Part shown: one piece after another, positions 16,774 through 24,497 of the stretch | How the letters are laid out: each line of letters starts with the position of its first letter | Numbering within the stretch: the stretch's first letter is position 1 | Assembly (NCBI GenBank): GCA_022601135.1 | Contig: JAHZJB010000099.1 | Span: forward strand, 1 to 33,218 | Reading direction: 5' to 3' | Source: Actinomycetes bacterium | Lineage (GTDB): Bacteria > Actinomycetota > Actinomycetes > Mycobacteriales > Mycobacteriaceae | DNA: 33,218 nt | Notes under the pieces: generated by a model | What the model saw: the letters and a program-made list of their open reading frames with translations, nothing else | Databases searched by the model: none | What the model was told of the DNA's origin: nothing | Translations under genes and position numbers: made by a program

Positions 16774-18519
16774 GTGGGTGACCCGATCCCCGGTCCGGGC
16801 AACGGCCAGACCTTTCTGGGCCCCGAGCAGCGTGCCCGCGCCTGGGTGCGGCTCGGTGAGGAACAGTTCGACGTCATCGTGGTCGGCGGAGGTGTCGTGG
16901 GTGCCGGCGCGGCGCTCGACGCGGCGACGCGGGGGCTCAAGGTGGCGCTGGTGGAGGCGCGGGACTTCGCTTCGGGGACTTCCAGCCGGAGCAGCAAGAT
17001 GTTCCACGGTGGGCTGCGCTACCTCGAGCAGCTGGAGTTCGGTCTGGTGCGCGAGGCGCTGCACGAACGGGAGCTGTCCCTGACGACGCTGGCGCCGCAT
17101 CTGGTCAAGCCGCTGCCCTTTCTTTTCCCGCTGACCAATCGCTGGTGGGAGCGCCCCTACATCGCAGCCGGGATCATGCTCTATGACCAGCTAGGCGGAT
17201 CGAAATCCGTTCCGGCGCAGAAGCATTTGACCCGGGCCGGGGCACTGCGACTGTCGCCCGGTTTGAAGCGGAGTTCGTTGATCGGTGGAATCCGTTACTA
17301 CGACACCGTCGTCGACGACGCCCGGCACACCATGACCGTGGCGCGCACCGCGGCCCAATACGGCGCGGTGGTCCGGACCTCGACCCAGGTGGTGGACCTG
17401 CTGCGGGAGGGTGACCGGGTTACCGGGGTGCAGGTACGTGACTCCGAAGATGGTGCGATCACCGAGGTGCACGGCCACGTCGTGGTCAACGCGACCGGCG
17501 TGTGGACCGACGAGATCCAGGCGTTGTCCAAAGAACGTGGCCGATTTCGGGTGCGGGCGTCCAAGGGCGTCCATATCGTCGTGCCACGCGACCGCATCGT
17601 CAGTGAGGTCGCGATCATCCTGCGCACGGAGAAGTCGGTGCTGTTCGTCATTCCATGGGGAACGCACTGGATCATCGGCACCACCGACACCGACTGGAAC
17701 CTCGACCTAGCGCACCCGGCCGCCACCAAGGCCGATATCGACTACCTCCTGGGCACCGTGAACACGGTGCTGGCAACCCCCTTGACCCACGACGACATCG
17801 ACGGAGTGTATGCCGGTCTCCGGCCGCTGCTGGCCGGGGAAAGCGAGGAGACCTCCAAGCTGTCCCGCGAGCACGCGGTGGCGGTGCCTGCGCCGGGACT
17901 CGTGGCGATCGCCGGCGGCAAGTACACCACCTACCGGGTGATGGGCCAGGATGCCGTCGACGCCGCAGCGGAGTTCGTTCCCACCCGGGTAGCACCGTCG
18001 ATCACCGAGAAAGTCCCGCTGATGGGAGCGGACGGATACTTCGCCCTGGTGAACCAAACCGAAAGTGTCGGAGCCCGGTACGGACTTCACCCGTATCGGG
18101 TTCGGCATCTGCTCGATCGGTACGGGGCGCTGATCGGTGAGGTGCTCAAGCTGGGCGAGGACAGGCCCGACCTGCTGGGCCCGATCACAGAAGCGCCCGT
18201 CTACCTGAAGGTCGAAGCCGCGTACGCGGCGGCGGCCGAAGGAGCGCTCCATCTCGAGGACATTCTCGCCCGCCGGATGCGAATCTCTATCGAGTATCCG
18301 CACCGCGGCGTCGACTGCGCACGCGAAGTGGCCGAAGTCGTAGCGCCCATCCTCGGTTGGTCCGACGAGGACGTCGACCGCGAGGTGGCCACCTATCTGG
18401 CGCGGGTGGAGGCCGAGGTGCTCTCCCAGGCTCAACCCGACGACGAATCCGCCGACGCGCTTCGAGTGGCCGCTCCCGAGGCGCGCTCGGAGATCCTCGA
18501 GCCGGTACCCCTTACTTGA
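16774..18519 (+). CDS. glpD2: FAD-dependent glycerol-3-phosphate dehydrogenase
   Basis: A 581-residue respiratory enzyme that oxidises glycerol 3-phosphate to dihydroxyacetone phosphate and passes electrons to the quinone pool at the membrane. FAD motif FDVIVVGGGVVGAGAALDAATRG (GxGxxG near residues 38-45), GTSSRSSKMFHGGLRYLE (substrate and FAD region), IPWGTHWIIGTTDTDW, AGLRPLL and AIAGGKYTTYRVMGQDA are all conserved, followed by the helical DAO C-terminal domain. The GTG at 16774 follows ACGAGGAG by nine bases; two tandem CGAGTAAC octamers (16743-16758) precede it. It overlaps the next gene by four bases (TTGA). Confidence 0.95.
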   Translation: MGDPIPGPGNGQTFLGPEQRARAWVRLGEEQFDVIVVGGGVVGAGAALDAATRGLKVALVEARDFASGTSSRSSKMFHGGLRYLEQLEFGLVREALHERELSLTTLAPHLVKPLPFLFPLTNRWWERPYIAAGIMLYDQLGGSKSVPAQKHLTRAGALRLSPGLKRSSLIGGIRYYDTVVDDARHTMTVARTAAQYGAVVRTSTQVVDLLREGDRVTGVQVRDSEDGAITEVHGHVVVNATGVWTDEIQALSKERGRFRVRASKGVHIVVPRDRIVSEVAIILRTEKSVLFVIPWGTHWIIGTTDTDWNLDLAHPAATKADIDYLLGTVNTVLATPLTHDDIDGVYAGLRPLLAGESEETSKLSREHAVAVPAPGLVAIAGGKYTTYRVMGQDAVDAAAEFVPTRVAPSITEKVPLMGADGYFALVNQTESVGARYGLHPYRVRHLLDRYGALIGEVLKLGEDRPDLLGPITEAPVYLKVEAAYAAAAEGALHLEDILARRMRISIEYPHRGVDCAREVAEVVAPILGWSDEDVDREVATYLARVEAEVLSQAQPDDESADALRVAAPEARSEILEPVPLT

Positions 18520-19385
18520 CGCGTAGGCCCCCGCCGCTGCCGGTCCGTGACGGCCTCGGGCCGGCGCGGATCCGGTTACGGGGCGGTTCGGTGCTGGTGG
18601 AACTGGGCCACCGGTTCGGAGAGGCTGCCGCCGCCAAGGTCCGGAACGGGGAGGTGCTGACCGCCGACGGCCGTGTCGTCACTGCATCAACTGTGCTGCA
18701 ACCTGATTCGCACGTCTACCTATACCGTGATCTTCCGGTCGAGGTCCCGGTGCCGTTCGACATGCCGATCCTGCACCGGGACCAGGACATCGTCGTCGTG
18801 GACAAGCCACACTTTCTGGCTACGATGCCACGCGGACGGCACATCGCCCAGAGCGCGCTGGTGCGGTTGCGCCGGGTTCTCGACCTGCCCGATCTGAGCC
18901 CCGCGCACCGTCTGGACCGGCTGACCGCCGGGGTACTGCTGTTCACTGTGCGTCGCGAGGTGCGTGGGGCGTATCAGTCGATGTTCGCGCGGGGCCTGGT
19001 GCGCAAGACCTACCTGGCGCATGCGCCCGCCGCGCCGCATCTTTCCTTCCCCATGACGCTGCGAAGTCGAATCGTGAAGCGGCGGGGCTGTTTACAGGCG
19101 GTCGAGGTACCGGGGGAGTCGAACGCCGAGACATACATCGAGTATCTCGGCGACACGAGCTACCGGTTGATTCCACGTACCGGACGTACCCATCAACTGC
19201 GCGTACACATGGCGTCGCTGGATCTCCCGATCGCCGGTGATCCGCTGTATCCCAATGTTATTGACGTCGCTAGCGATGATTTTTCGACGCCGTTAGGACT
19301 GCTCGCGCACAGCCTGGTGTTCGAGAATCCGATGACCGGAGCCGTGCAGCGGTTCACCAGCGCCGGGGCGCTGCCCGGCCAATGA
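18516..19385 (+). CDS. RluA-family RNA pseudouridine synthase (Rv3300c-like)
   Basis: A 289-residue pseudouridine synthase. The N-terminal 75 residues resemble an S4 RNA-binding domain (AAAKVRNGEVLTADGRVV, then LQPDSHVYLYRDLP). The catalytic domain has ILHRDQDIVVVDKPHFLATMPRG, the catalytic Asp in HRLDRLTAGVLLFT, and the late motif RTGRTHQLRVHMASLDLPIAGDPLYP. Its RNA target cannot be told from sequence. I place the start at TTG 18516, where TTGA overlaps the glpD2 stop and the protein begins TRRPPPLPVRDGLGP like its relatives; the upstream in-frame extension is Arg-rich shadow of glpD2. The TGA stop directly abuts hairpin C. From memory, M. tuberculosis has phoY1 between these two genes; here it is absent. 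Confidence 0.88.
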   Translation: MTRRPPPLPVRDGLGPARIRLRGGSVLVELGHRFGEAAAAKVRNGEVLTADGRVVTASTVLQPDSHVYLYRDLPVEVPVPFDMPILHRDQDIVVVDKPHFLATMPRGRHIAQSALVRLRRVLDLPDLSPAHRLDRLTAGVLLFTVRREVRGAYQSMFARGLVRKTYLAHAPAAPHLSFPMTLRSRIVKRRGCLQAVEVPGESNAETYIEYLGDTSYRLIPRTGRTHQLRVHMASLDLPIAGDPLYPNVIDVASDDFSTPLGLLAHSLVFENPMTGAVQRFTSAGALPGQ

Positions 19386-19446
19386 GTGTGCGCTCAGATC
19401 GCATTCCCCGCGGCCTATGGAACGTGACTGCGATCTGAGCGCACAC
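19386..19446. repeat. Palindromic element, type C, 61 bp with perfect 18-bp arms
   Basis: Arm GTGTGCGCTCAGATCGCA (19386-19403), 25-bp spacer, arm TGCGATCTGAGCGCACAC (19429-19446). The arms are perfect reverse complements. It begins at the base after the TGA stop of the RluA-type gene. There is no T-run. It may terminate transcription as a plain hairpin, but the perfect arms and its length so close to the 63-bp families suggest a dispersed element. Only one copy of this type is in the window. Confidence 0.8.
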
Positions 19447-19679
19447 CGTGCACGTCCCCCGATTGCGCACCAACGGAATGTACGACATCGGCAGTGATTC
19501 GTGGTGCCGAACGGCGTTGTTGGCAATGAGTTCTTAGATAAGTCAACTTATTCCACGGGGTGTGCGTCACGAGGAGGTGGTGACTGACAAACTAGGGGTG
19601 ACCGGTACCGGCCGTGCCAACCCTCAAGGAGCAGAGATTGCGTGTGACCCGACTGATCAACGTAGGTGGCTGCATCTAG
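19447..19679 (+). promoter_or_regulatory. Intergenic region upstream of the SDR with palindromic operator candidate
   Basis: The 233 bp between hairpin C and the SDR start. It holds ATAAGT-CA-ACTTAT (19538-19551), a 14-bp palindrome in a locally AT-rich patch typical of a promoter, and a 10-bp palindrome CCGGTACCGG (19602-19611). A strong AGGAGG (19572-19577) has no well-spaced good reading frame behind it. I see no RNA gene. Which regulator would bind is unknown. Confidence 0.4.
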
Positions 19680-20450
19680 ATGGACCGCTCAGGATTTGAC
19701 CGGCTGTTCGACATGACCGACCGGACCGTGATCGTTACGGGCGGGACCCGCGGAATCGGGCTGGCACTGGCCGAAGGCTACGTGCTGGCGGGGGCGCGAG
19801 TCGTGGTGGCAAGTCGCAAGGCCGACGCGTGCGAGCAGGCGGCGCGGCACCTGCGAGACCTGGGCGCCGAGGCGATCGGGGTGCCAACGCACCTCGGCGA
19901 GGTCGATGATCTCGGCGCGCTCGTTGCGCGCACCGTGTCGGAGTTCGGCGGGGTCGACGTCGTGGTGAACAACGCCGCTAACCCACTGGCTCAACCCCTG
20001 GGGCAGATGACCGATGACGCGCTGACCAAATCGTTCGAGGTCAATCTGCGCGGACCGGTGTTCCTGGTGCAGGAGGCACTGCCGTATTTGAAGGCAAGTC
20101 GCAACGCCGCGGTGCTCAACGTCGTTTCGGTCGGGGCATTCATCTTCGCGCCGATGCTGTCCATCTACGCGGCCATGAAGGCGGCAATGATGTCGTTCAC
20201 CCGCTCGATGGCCGCCGAGTTCGCGGATGACGGGATCAGGGTCAACGCGCTCGCCCCGGGGCCGGTCGACACCCAGATGATGCGCAAGAATCCCAAAGAG
20301 GCTATTGACCGAATGGTCAACGGCACCTTGTTGCGGCGGCTGGCCAGCGCCGACGAGATGGTCGGCGCCGCCTTGCTCTTGACCTCCGATGCCGGCAGCT
20401 ACATCACCGGACAGGTGATCATGGTCGACGGCGGTGGGACGCCACGCTAG
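19680..20450 (+). CDS. Short-chain dehydrogenase/reductase
   Basis: A 256-residue classical SDR. Cofactor motif TGGTRGIG (20-27), NNAA (97-100), catalytic Ser150, Tyr163 and Lys167 in SVGAFIFAPMLSIYAAMK, then the usual ALAPGPVDTQM and C-terminal GSYITGQVIMVDGGG. Arg46 in VASRK after the second strand suggests NADP(H) preference. The substrate cannot be read from sequence; 3-oxoacyl or hydroxy-steroid type chemistry is possible. Start ATG 19680 has AGGTGG ten bases upstream. It lies next to the desaturase module but on its own transcription unit, and converges on the TetR gene. Confidence 0.88.
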   Translation: MDRSGFDRLFDMTDRTVIVTGGTRGIGLALAEGYVLAGARVVVASRKADACEQAARHLRDLGAEAIGVPTHLGEVDDLGALVARTVSEFGGVDVVVNNAANPLAQPLGQMTDDALTKSFEVNLRGPVFLVQEALPYLKASRNAAVLNVVSVGAFIFAPMLSIYAAMKAAMMSFTRSMAAEFADDGIRVNALAPGPVDTQMMRKNPKEAIDRMVNGTLLRRLASADEMVGAALLLTSDAGSYITGQVIMVDGGGTPR

Positions 20451-20461
20451 TGCTCCCAAGG

Positions 20462-20524
20462 CGCCGAGATCGCAGTTGCGCAGGCGGCTACTCGCGCTTT
20501 TCCCCCATAAGTGCGATTTCGGCG
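20462..20524 (+). repeat. Palindromic intergenic element, family B, copy B1
   Basis: A 63-bp element between the convergent SDR and TetR genes, CGCCGAGATCGCAGTTGCGC to TGCGATTTCGGCG. The ends form a 13-bp inverted repeat with one mismatch. Ungapped comparison with copy B3 gives about 48 of 63 matches. It is the most divergent family B copy here. Confidence 0.72.
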
Positions 20525-20537
20525 CGCTGGGCTGCGG

Positions 20538-21221
20538 TCAGGTGCTGCGCCAGCCCGCTACCCCGACGGTGATCATCCGCAGCTGTTTGATGGCGATGCG
20601 TTTGATCTCCCGGATAGTCGCTGGGTCGGTGGTGTCCTCGAGCGATTCGGCGATCACGATCATCGAGTTGACGAACACGCTGGCCAGGATGTTGAGGTCC
20701 TCGCTGCTCCAGGTATTCAGACCGGGAAAGCGGGCCAGGTCGATAGCCAACTCGGAAGTGATGAGCCGGATCTCGGTCCGGATGGCATACCTCAGGACGG
20801 TCACCCCGCTGGAGCGTTCGCGCGTGATGAAACGCCAGTGCTCCCGACGTTCCTGGACGCCGTCGGTGAGGATGTCGACCGACGACTCGATGACCCGGGT
20901 GGGGTCGAGTTTGCCGGCGCGCGCCGTGCGCAACATGTCCCGCAGCGTGCGGAACGATTCGTCGATCAGGACCAGCCCGAGGGCGTCCATCGATTCGAAA
21001 TGACGGTAGAACGCCGCGGGCGCGATCCCGGCCTCGCGGGTGACTTCGCGCAAGCTCAGGGCGCTGAAACTGCGCTCGGTGAGCAGGCGCAGAGCCCCGT
21101 CGACGATCGCCCGCCGGGTCGCTTCCTTGCGCTCTTCGCGTGAGGGCCCGTCCCTGCCCGGTGCCCTCTCCCGCGACCGGCTCGACGGCCCCGAGCGTGA
21201 TCTAGGTGTACGACTGTTCAC
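20538..21221 (-). CDS. TetR-family repressor of the FabR/DesT type
   Basis: A 227-residue regulator. After a basic, disordered N-terminus the DNA-binding domain reads RRAIVDGALRLLTERSFSALSLREVTREAGIAPAAFYRHFESMDALGLVLIDES. This resembles E. coli FabR and Pseudomonas DesT closely, including IAP-x-x-FYRHF and the following helix. The later region RREHWRFITRERSSG also has a FabR counterpart (FRLLLRERSG). Known members sense the ratio of unsaturated to saturated acyl-CoA and repress desaturase or fabA/fabB genes. It is divergent from a reductase-desaturase operon, the same layout as desT-desCB. Start GTG 21221 lies inside an 18-bp operator (21205-21222), which predicts autorepression. Longer in-frame starts to 21302 would cross both operators. 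Confidence 0.87.
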   Translation of the reverse strand: MNSRTPRSRSGPSSRSRERAPGRDGPSREERKEATRRAIVDGALRLLTERSFSALSLREVTREAGIAPAAFYRHFESMDALGLVLIDESFRTLRDMLRTARAGKLDPTRVIESSVDILTDGVQERREHWRFITRERSSGVTVLRYAIRTEIRLITSELAIDLARFPGLNTWSSEDLNILASVFVNSMIVIAESLEDTTDPATIREIKRIAIKQLRMITVGVAGWRST

Positions 21222-21222
21222 T
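21205..21222. promoter_or_regulatory. Operator O1 of the DesT/FabR-like repressor
   Basis: GGTGTACGACTGTTCACT, an imperfect palindrome overlapping the GTG start of the repressor gene. It matches operator O2 at 15 of 18 positions, differing only in three central bases. By memory the E. coli FabR site resembles AGCGTACACGTGTTCGCT, with the same TAC and TGTTC core. Confidence 0.72.
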
Positions 21223-21281
21223 ATGTGAAACCTACCACACGCTGCGCAGATCACTTGACCAACCTTAGGGTGATAGCACAC

Positions 21282-21299
21282 GGTGTACATATGTTCACT
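21282..21299. promoter_or_regulatory. Operator O2 overlapping the reductase start
   Basis: GGTGTACATATGTTCACT contains the reductase ATG (21291-21293). It is a near-palindrome and matches the recalled E. coli FabR consensus at 13 of 18 positions. A -35-like TTGACC (21255-21260) lies upstream, but the -10 is unclear (TAGGGT at 21266-21271 would need a different -35). Confidence 0.75.
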
Positions 21300-22358
21300 C
21301 AAACTTCAGCCAAGCGGGGACGACGGCTCGCCCTGCTGGACCTGCTCACCGGTCCCCACGGCGTCGACCGCTTCACCGAGCTGGTCGACCCCACCTGGAC
21401 CCGCGGCGAGGCCCGCGCCCGAATCGTGGCGGTGCGGCGCAGCACCCCGCGCGGCGTCACGTTGACCCTTGAGCCCAACCCCGCGTTCCCCGGATTTCAC
21501 GCCGGCCAGCACGTCAATCTGTCGGTTGAGATCGACGGCCGTCGCCGCATCAGGCCGTATTCGCCGGCCAACGCTGAGACCGACGGCCTCATCGAGCTGA
21601 CCGTCGGCCGTCACGACGACGGGCTGGTGTCCACCTACCTGATCGAGCGTGCCCGCACCGGCATGGTCGTCGGTCTCGACGCCGTCGGTGGCGAGTTCAC
21701 GCTTCCGGCCGACCTGTGCGGCGGCATCCTGTTCGTCTCCGGCGGCAGCGGCATCACCCCGGTGATGTCGATGTTGCGCACATTGCGCGCCCGGCGGCAC
21801 ACCGGAAAGGTCGCGTTTGTCCACTATGCGCGGTCCGCCGAAGAGGCGTGTTACCGCGACGAGCTCGCGGACATCGCCCGGGCGATGCCCGATCTCAAGG
21901 TGCTGTACGGCTACAGCCGGAAGACCGCGGGCACAGACCTGTACGGCCGTTTCGGTTCCGAGCACCTCGAGGCAGCGATGCCGGAGCCGGAACACGTGTT
22001 CGTCTGCGGACCGCCGACGCTGGTGGATGCGGTTCGCGAGCATCACCCAAATGCCGCGGCAGAGAGTTTCGTGCCGCCGGCCTTGGATGTCGCGGCCGAG
22101 CCCTCCGGAGGCCGAGTGACGTTCGCCGACAGCGGTATCGAGGTCACCGACGACGGCCGTCCGCTGCTTGACCAAGCCGAGGCCGCGGGCCTGACCCCCG
22201 AGAGTGGCTGCCGAATGGGCATCTGCTTCTCCTGCACGCGCCGCAAGAGCAGTGGCGCAGTGCGCAACGTGATCACCGGCGCGCTATCCAGCACCGAAGA
22301 AGAGGACGTGCAGATCTGCGTGTCCGCCCCCGTCGGCGATGTCGACCTATCCCTTTGA
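21291..22358 (+). CDS. Ferredoxin-reductase-type flavoprotein with C-terminal 2Fe-2S domain, electron donor to the desaturase (Rv3230c-like)
   Basis: A 355-residue three-domain reductase. The FAD domain has RIRPYSPAN (residues 86-94), the NAD(P)H domain has GILFVSGGSGITPVMSML and VFVCGPPTLV, and the C-terminal plant-type 2Fe-2S domain has Cys307-x4-Cys312-x2-Cys315 (SGCRMGICFSC) with Cys343 in QICVSAP. From memory its M. tuberculosis relative Rv3230c supplies electrons to the acyl desaturase DesA3. The desaturase gene follows 34 bp later, so the pair forms one redox system: NAD(P)H to FAD to FeS to diiron centre. Start ATG 21291 sits in operator O2; the upstream extension to 21225 would cross the promoter. 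Confidence 0.9.
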   Translation: MFTQTSAKRGRRLALLDLLTGPHGVDRFTELVDPTWTRGEARARIVAVRRSTPRGVTLTLEPNPAFPGFHAGQHVNLSVEIDGRRRIRPYSPANAETDGLIELTVGRHDDGLVSTYLIERARTGMVVGLDAVGGEFTLPADLCGGILFVSGGSGITPVMSMLRTLRARRHTGKVAFVHYARSAEEACYRDELADIARAMPDLKVLYGYSRKTAGTDLYGRFGSEHLEAAMPEPEHVFVCGPPTLVDAVREHHPNAAAESFVPPALDVAAEPSGGRVTFADSGIEVTDDGRPLLDQAEAAGLTPESGCRMGICFSCTRRKSSGAVRNVITGALSSTEEEDVQICVSAPVGDVDLSL

Positions 22359-22392
22359 AGCCCTCTAGAGCCCTCACAGAACGGAGATCCCG

Positions 22393-23499
22393 ATGACTGT
22401 CGTCACCGAATCCGAAGCCGTAACACTCGAGAAGATGGTCGGGGGACGCACAGTCGCCCTGACTCCCGAACGGGCCGAAGCCTTTGGCCGCGAGCTCGAC
22501 GAACTCAAAGACAGTGTCATCGCCGACCTCGGCGACCGCGACGCCACCTACATCCGGCGGATGGTCAAGGCGCAGCGCGGACTCGAGGTCGGCGGACGCG
22601 CGCTGCTGTTCGGCGGAATCTTCCCGCCGTTCTGGCTCGCGGGCACCGCCATGCTGGGTCTGAGCAAGATCATCGACAACATGGAAATCGGCCACAACGT
22701 CATGCACGGCCAATACGACTGGATGGGAGACCCTGCTCTGTCCAGCCGGAATTTCGAATGGGATACCGCTTGCCCGGCCGACCAGTGGCGGCACTCGCAC
22801 AATTACCTGCATCACACCTACACCAACATCGTCGGACTGGACCGCGACATCGGCTACGGCATCCTGCGGATGAGCGAAGACCAGAACTGGCGGCCGTATT
22901 TCCTCGGTAACCCGGTGTATGCGTTCCTGCTGATGGTGCTGTTCCAGTACGGGGTCGCGCTGCACGAACTCGAGGCGGACCGCATCCGCGCCGGTGAGAT
23001 CTCGTTGTCCGAGAAGCGGGAGATCCTGCGGGGCATCTGGCAAAAGACCAAGCGCCAGACACTCAAGGACTATGTGGCGTTTCCACTCTTGGCCGGACCA
23101 TTCGCGCCGTGGGTGTTCACCGGCAACCTGACCGCCAACCTGATGCGCAACGTGTGGTCGTACATGATCATCTTCTGCGGGCACTTCCCCGAGGATGTAC
23201 AGGAGTTCACGATCGAGGAGACTACGGCGGAAACGCGCGGGCAATGGTACTTCCGACAGGTTCTGGGCTCGGCAAACCTGAATGGCGGCAGACTGTTTCA
23301 CATACTCAGCGGCAACCTGTCGTTTCAGATCGAGCACCACCTCTTCCCCGATATACCGGCCCATCGTCACGCGGAGATCTCGGTTCGCGTCCGGGAAATC
23401 TGCGAGCGCTACGGGGTTCCGTACAACACCGGGCCGCTGCCACGGCAGTTCGCGACCGTGGTGCGCAAGATCTTCCGGCTCGCGCTGCCCTGGACGTAG
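22393..23499 (+). CDS. Membrane fatty acyl-CoA desaturase (DesA3-like), short form
   Basis: A 368-residue integral membrane diiron desaturase. The three histidine boxes are present: HNVMH (101-105), HSHNYLHH (134-141) and QIEHH (312-316), with hydrophobic segments near residues 70-95 and in the middle. It introduces a double bond into a long-chain acyl-CoA using O2 and electrons from the reductase encoded just upstream; regioselectivity is not readable, though delta-9 is known for DesA3. SD CGGAG precedes the ATG. The protein ends soon after LPWT, whereas M. tuberculosis DesA3 (about 427 residues by memory) has a longer C-terminal tail reported to control protein turnover. It is thus a paralogue or a tail-less form. 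Confidence 0.9.
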   Translation: MTVVTESEAVTLEKMVGGRTVALTPERAEAFGRELDELKDSVIADLGDRDATYIRRMVKAQRGLEVGGRALLFGGIFPPFWLAGTAMLGLSKIIDNMEIGHNVMHGQYDWMGDPALSSRNFEWDTACPADQWRHSHNYLHHTYTNIVGLDRDIGYGILRMSEDQNWRPYFLGNPVYAFLLMVLFQYGVALHELEADRIRAGEISLSEKREILRGIWQKTKRQTLKDYVAFPLLAGPFAPWVFTGNLTANLMRNVWSYMIIFCGHFPEDVQEFTIEETTAETRGQWYFRQVLGSANLNGGRLFHILSGNLSFQIEHHLFPDIPAHRHAEISVRVREICERYGVPYNTGPLPRQFATVVRKIFRLALPWT

Positions 23500-23507
23500 C
23501 GCTGTGT

Positions 23508-23570
23508 CGCCGAGATGGCAGTTACGCCGGGGTCGTCTTGAACTTTCGCTGCGTAGCTGCCATCTCGGAA
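23508..23570 (+). repeat. Palindromic intergenic element, family B, copy B2
   Basis: A 63-bp element starting nine bases after the desaturase stop. The arms CCGAGATGGCAGTTACGC (23510-23527) and GCGTAGCTGCCATCTCGG (23551-23568) pair at 17 of 18 positions. It matches copy B3 at about 53 of 63 positions in the same orientation. The last 15 codons and the stop of the DUF559 gene on the minus strand lie inside it. Confidence 0.85.
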
Positions 23571-24454
23571 CCCCAGCGACGGTAGGCGTAGGCGGGGATC
23601 TCGATGCGTCCCTTCCAGCCCCGCGCCTTCATCGCCTCATGCAGGTTCTGGATGACCGCGACGGGGTCGTCCTCTCTGACCACGCCGAGCACGTTCCAAC
23701 CAAGACGGTCGAGCACGGGCAGGACGCGGCGGTCCTTGAGGTACTGCCTGCGGTCGGCCTGGTGCTGATCGCCGTCGTACTCGATGGCAACCTTCACATC
23801 CTCCCAACCCATGTCGAGCACGCGAACAGGTCGTCCCCGCTCGTCGAAGACCGGTATCTGGGTGCTGGGTTCCGGAAATCCGGAGTCCACAACCAGCAGT
23901 CGCCAGAACGTTTCTCGCGGCGACATCGCGGCACCGTCGACGCGCGGCAACGCAGCCTTCAGTTGCGCGACACCGCGGGCGCCCCGGTAGCGCTTGGCCA
24001 GCAGCATGACGTCTTCGGGCGAGAAAGGCCGCTCGCGCATCAGGGCGTCCAGGCGTGCGACGGCGTCATGTCCGCGACGGAAGCGGCCGAGGTCGAACGC
24101 CGTGCGAGCCGGGCTGGCCACCGGCATGCCGCCTAGCTCCAGCCGTTCGTCGGATGCGATTCGCTCGTTGCGGGTGATGATGCCCTGCGGTGCTCGCGGG
24201 TTGCTGTGGATCAACTCGATGTCGATGTCGTCATCGATCCACCGGGATCCATGTAGTGCCGCAGCCGCCAGACCGGTGACAACCCCGCGACGAGACGACC
24301 ACAGCCAAGCCGCCACCGTCCGTTCGTACAGTGTCAGACGGGCACCCTTGGGTGCGTACACGTTCCTAAAGGCCGGTCGATACCATCGCTGCAGTTCGTG
24401 TCGCGTGACGCTCCCATTGTCGACCGCCTCGGTGCCGATGAAGATCTCCCGCAT
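23522..24454 (-). CDS. DUF559 nuclease-fold protein, second copy, C-terminus encoded within a repeat
   Basis: A 310-residue protein of a family that I recall as widespread in mycobacteria. The N-terminal half (VTRHELQRWYRPAFRNVYAPKG, then GVVTGLAAAALHGSRW) resembles the helix-rich AbiEi-like region. The C-terminal half is DUF559: Glu181 (SPRETFWRLL), Asp214 (RVLDMGWED), Glu225 and Asp227 (AIEYDGDQH), then RRQYLKDRRV and LGWNVLGVV. This is a PD-(D/E)xK-like arrangement, so nuclease activity is possible but not shown. Residues 296-310 (SEMAATQRKFKTTPA) are translated from repeat B2, so the repeat was probably joined to the gene end. It is bracketed by direct repeats B2 and B3 about 990 bp apart. 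No toxin partner gene adjoins. Confidence 0.82.
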   Translation of the reverse strand: MREIFIGTEAVDNGSVTRHELQRWYRPAFRNVYAPKGARLTLYERTVAAWLWSSRRGVVTGLAAAALHGSRWIDDDIDIELIHSNPRAPQGIITRNERIASDERLELGGMPVASPARTAFDLGRFRRGHDAVARLDALMRERPFSPEDVMLLAKRYRGARGVAQLKAALPRVDGAAMSPRETFWRLLVVDSGFPEPSTQIPVFDERGRPVRVLDMGWEDVKVAIEYDGDQHQADRRQYLKDRRVLPVLDRLGWNVLGVVREDDPVAVIQNLHEAMKARGWKGRIEIPAYAYRRWGSEMAATQRKFKTTPA

Positions 24455-24497
24455 GACCGGATACTGCTCCCGGCGACTGACAACTCAAGGCCACCGC

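Noticed and set aside
19580..19698. Possible 39-codon frame (GTG 19580) before the SDR with AGGAGG nearby
   Set aside because: The spacing from AGGAGG to the GTG is about two bases, too short, and the peptide has no recognisable feature.
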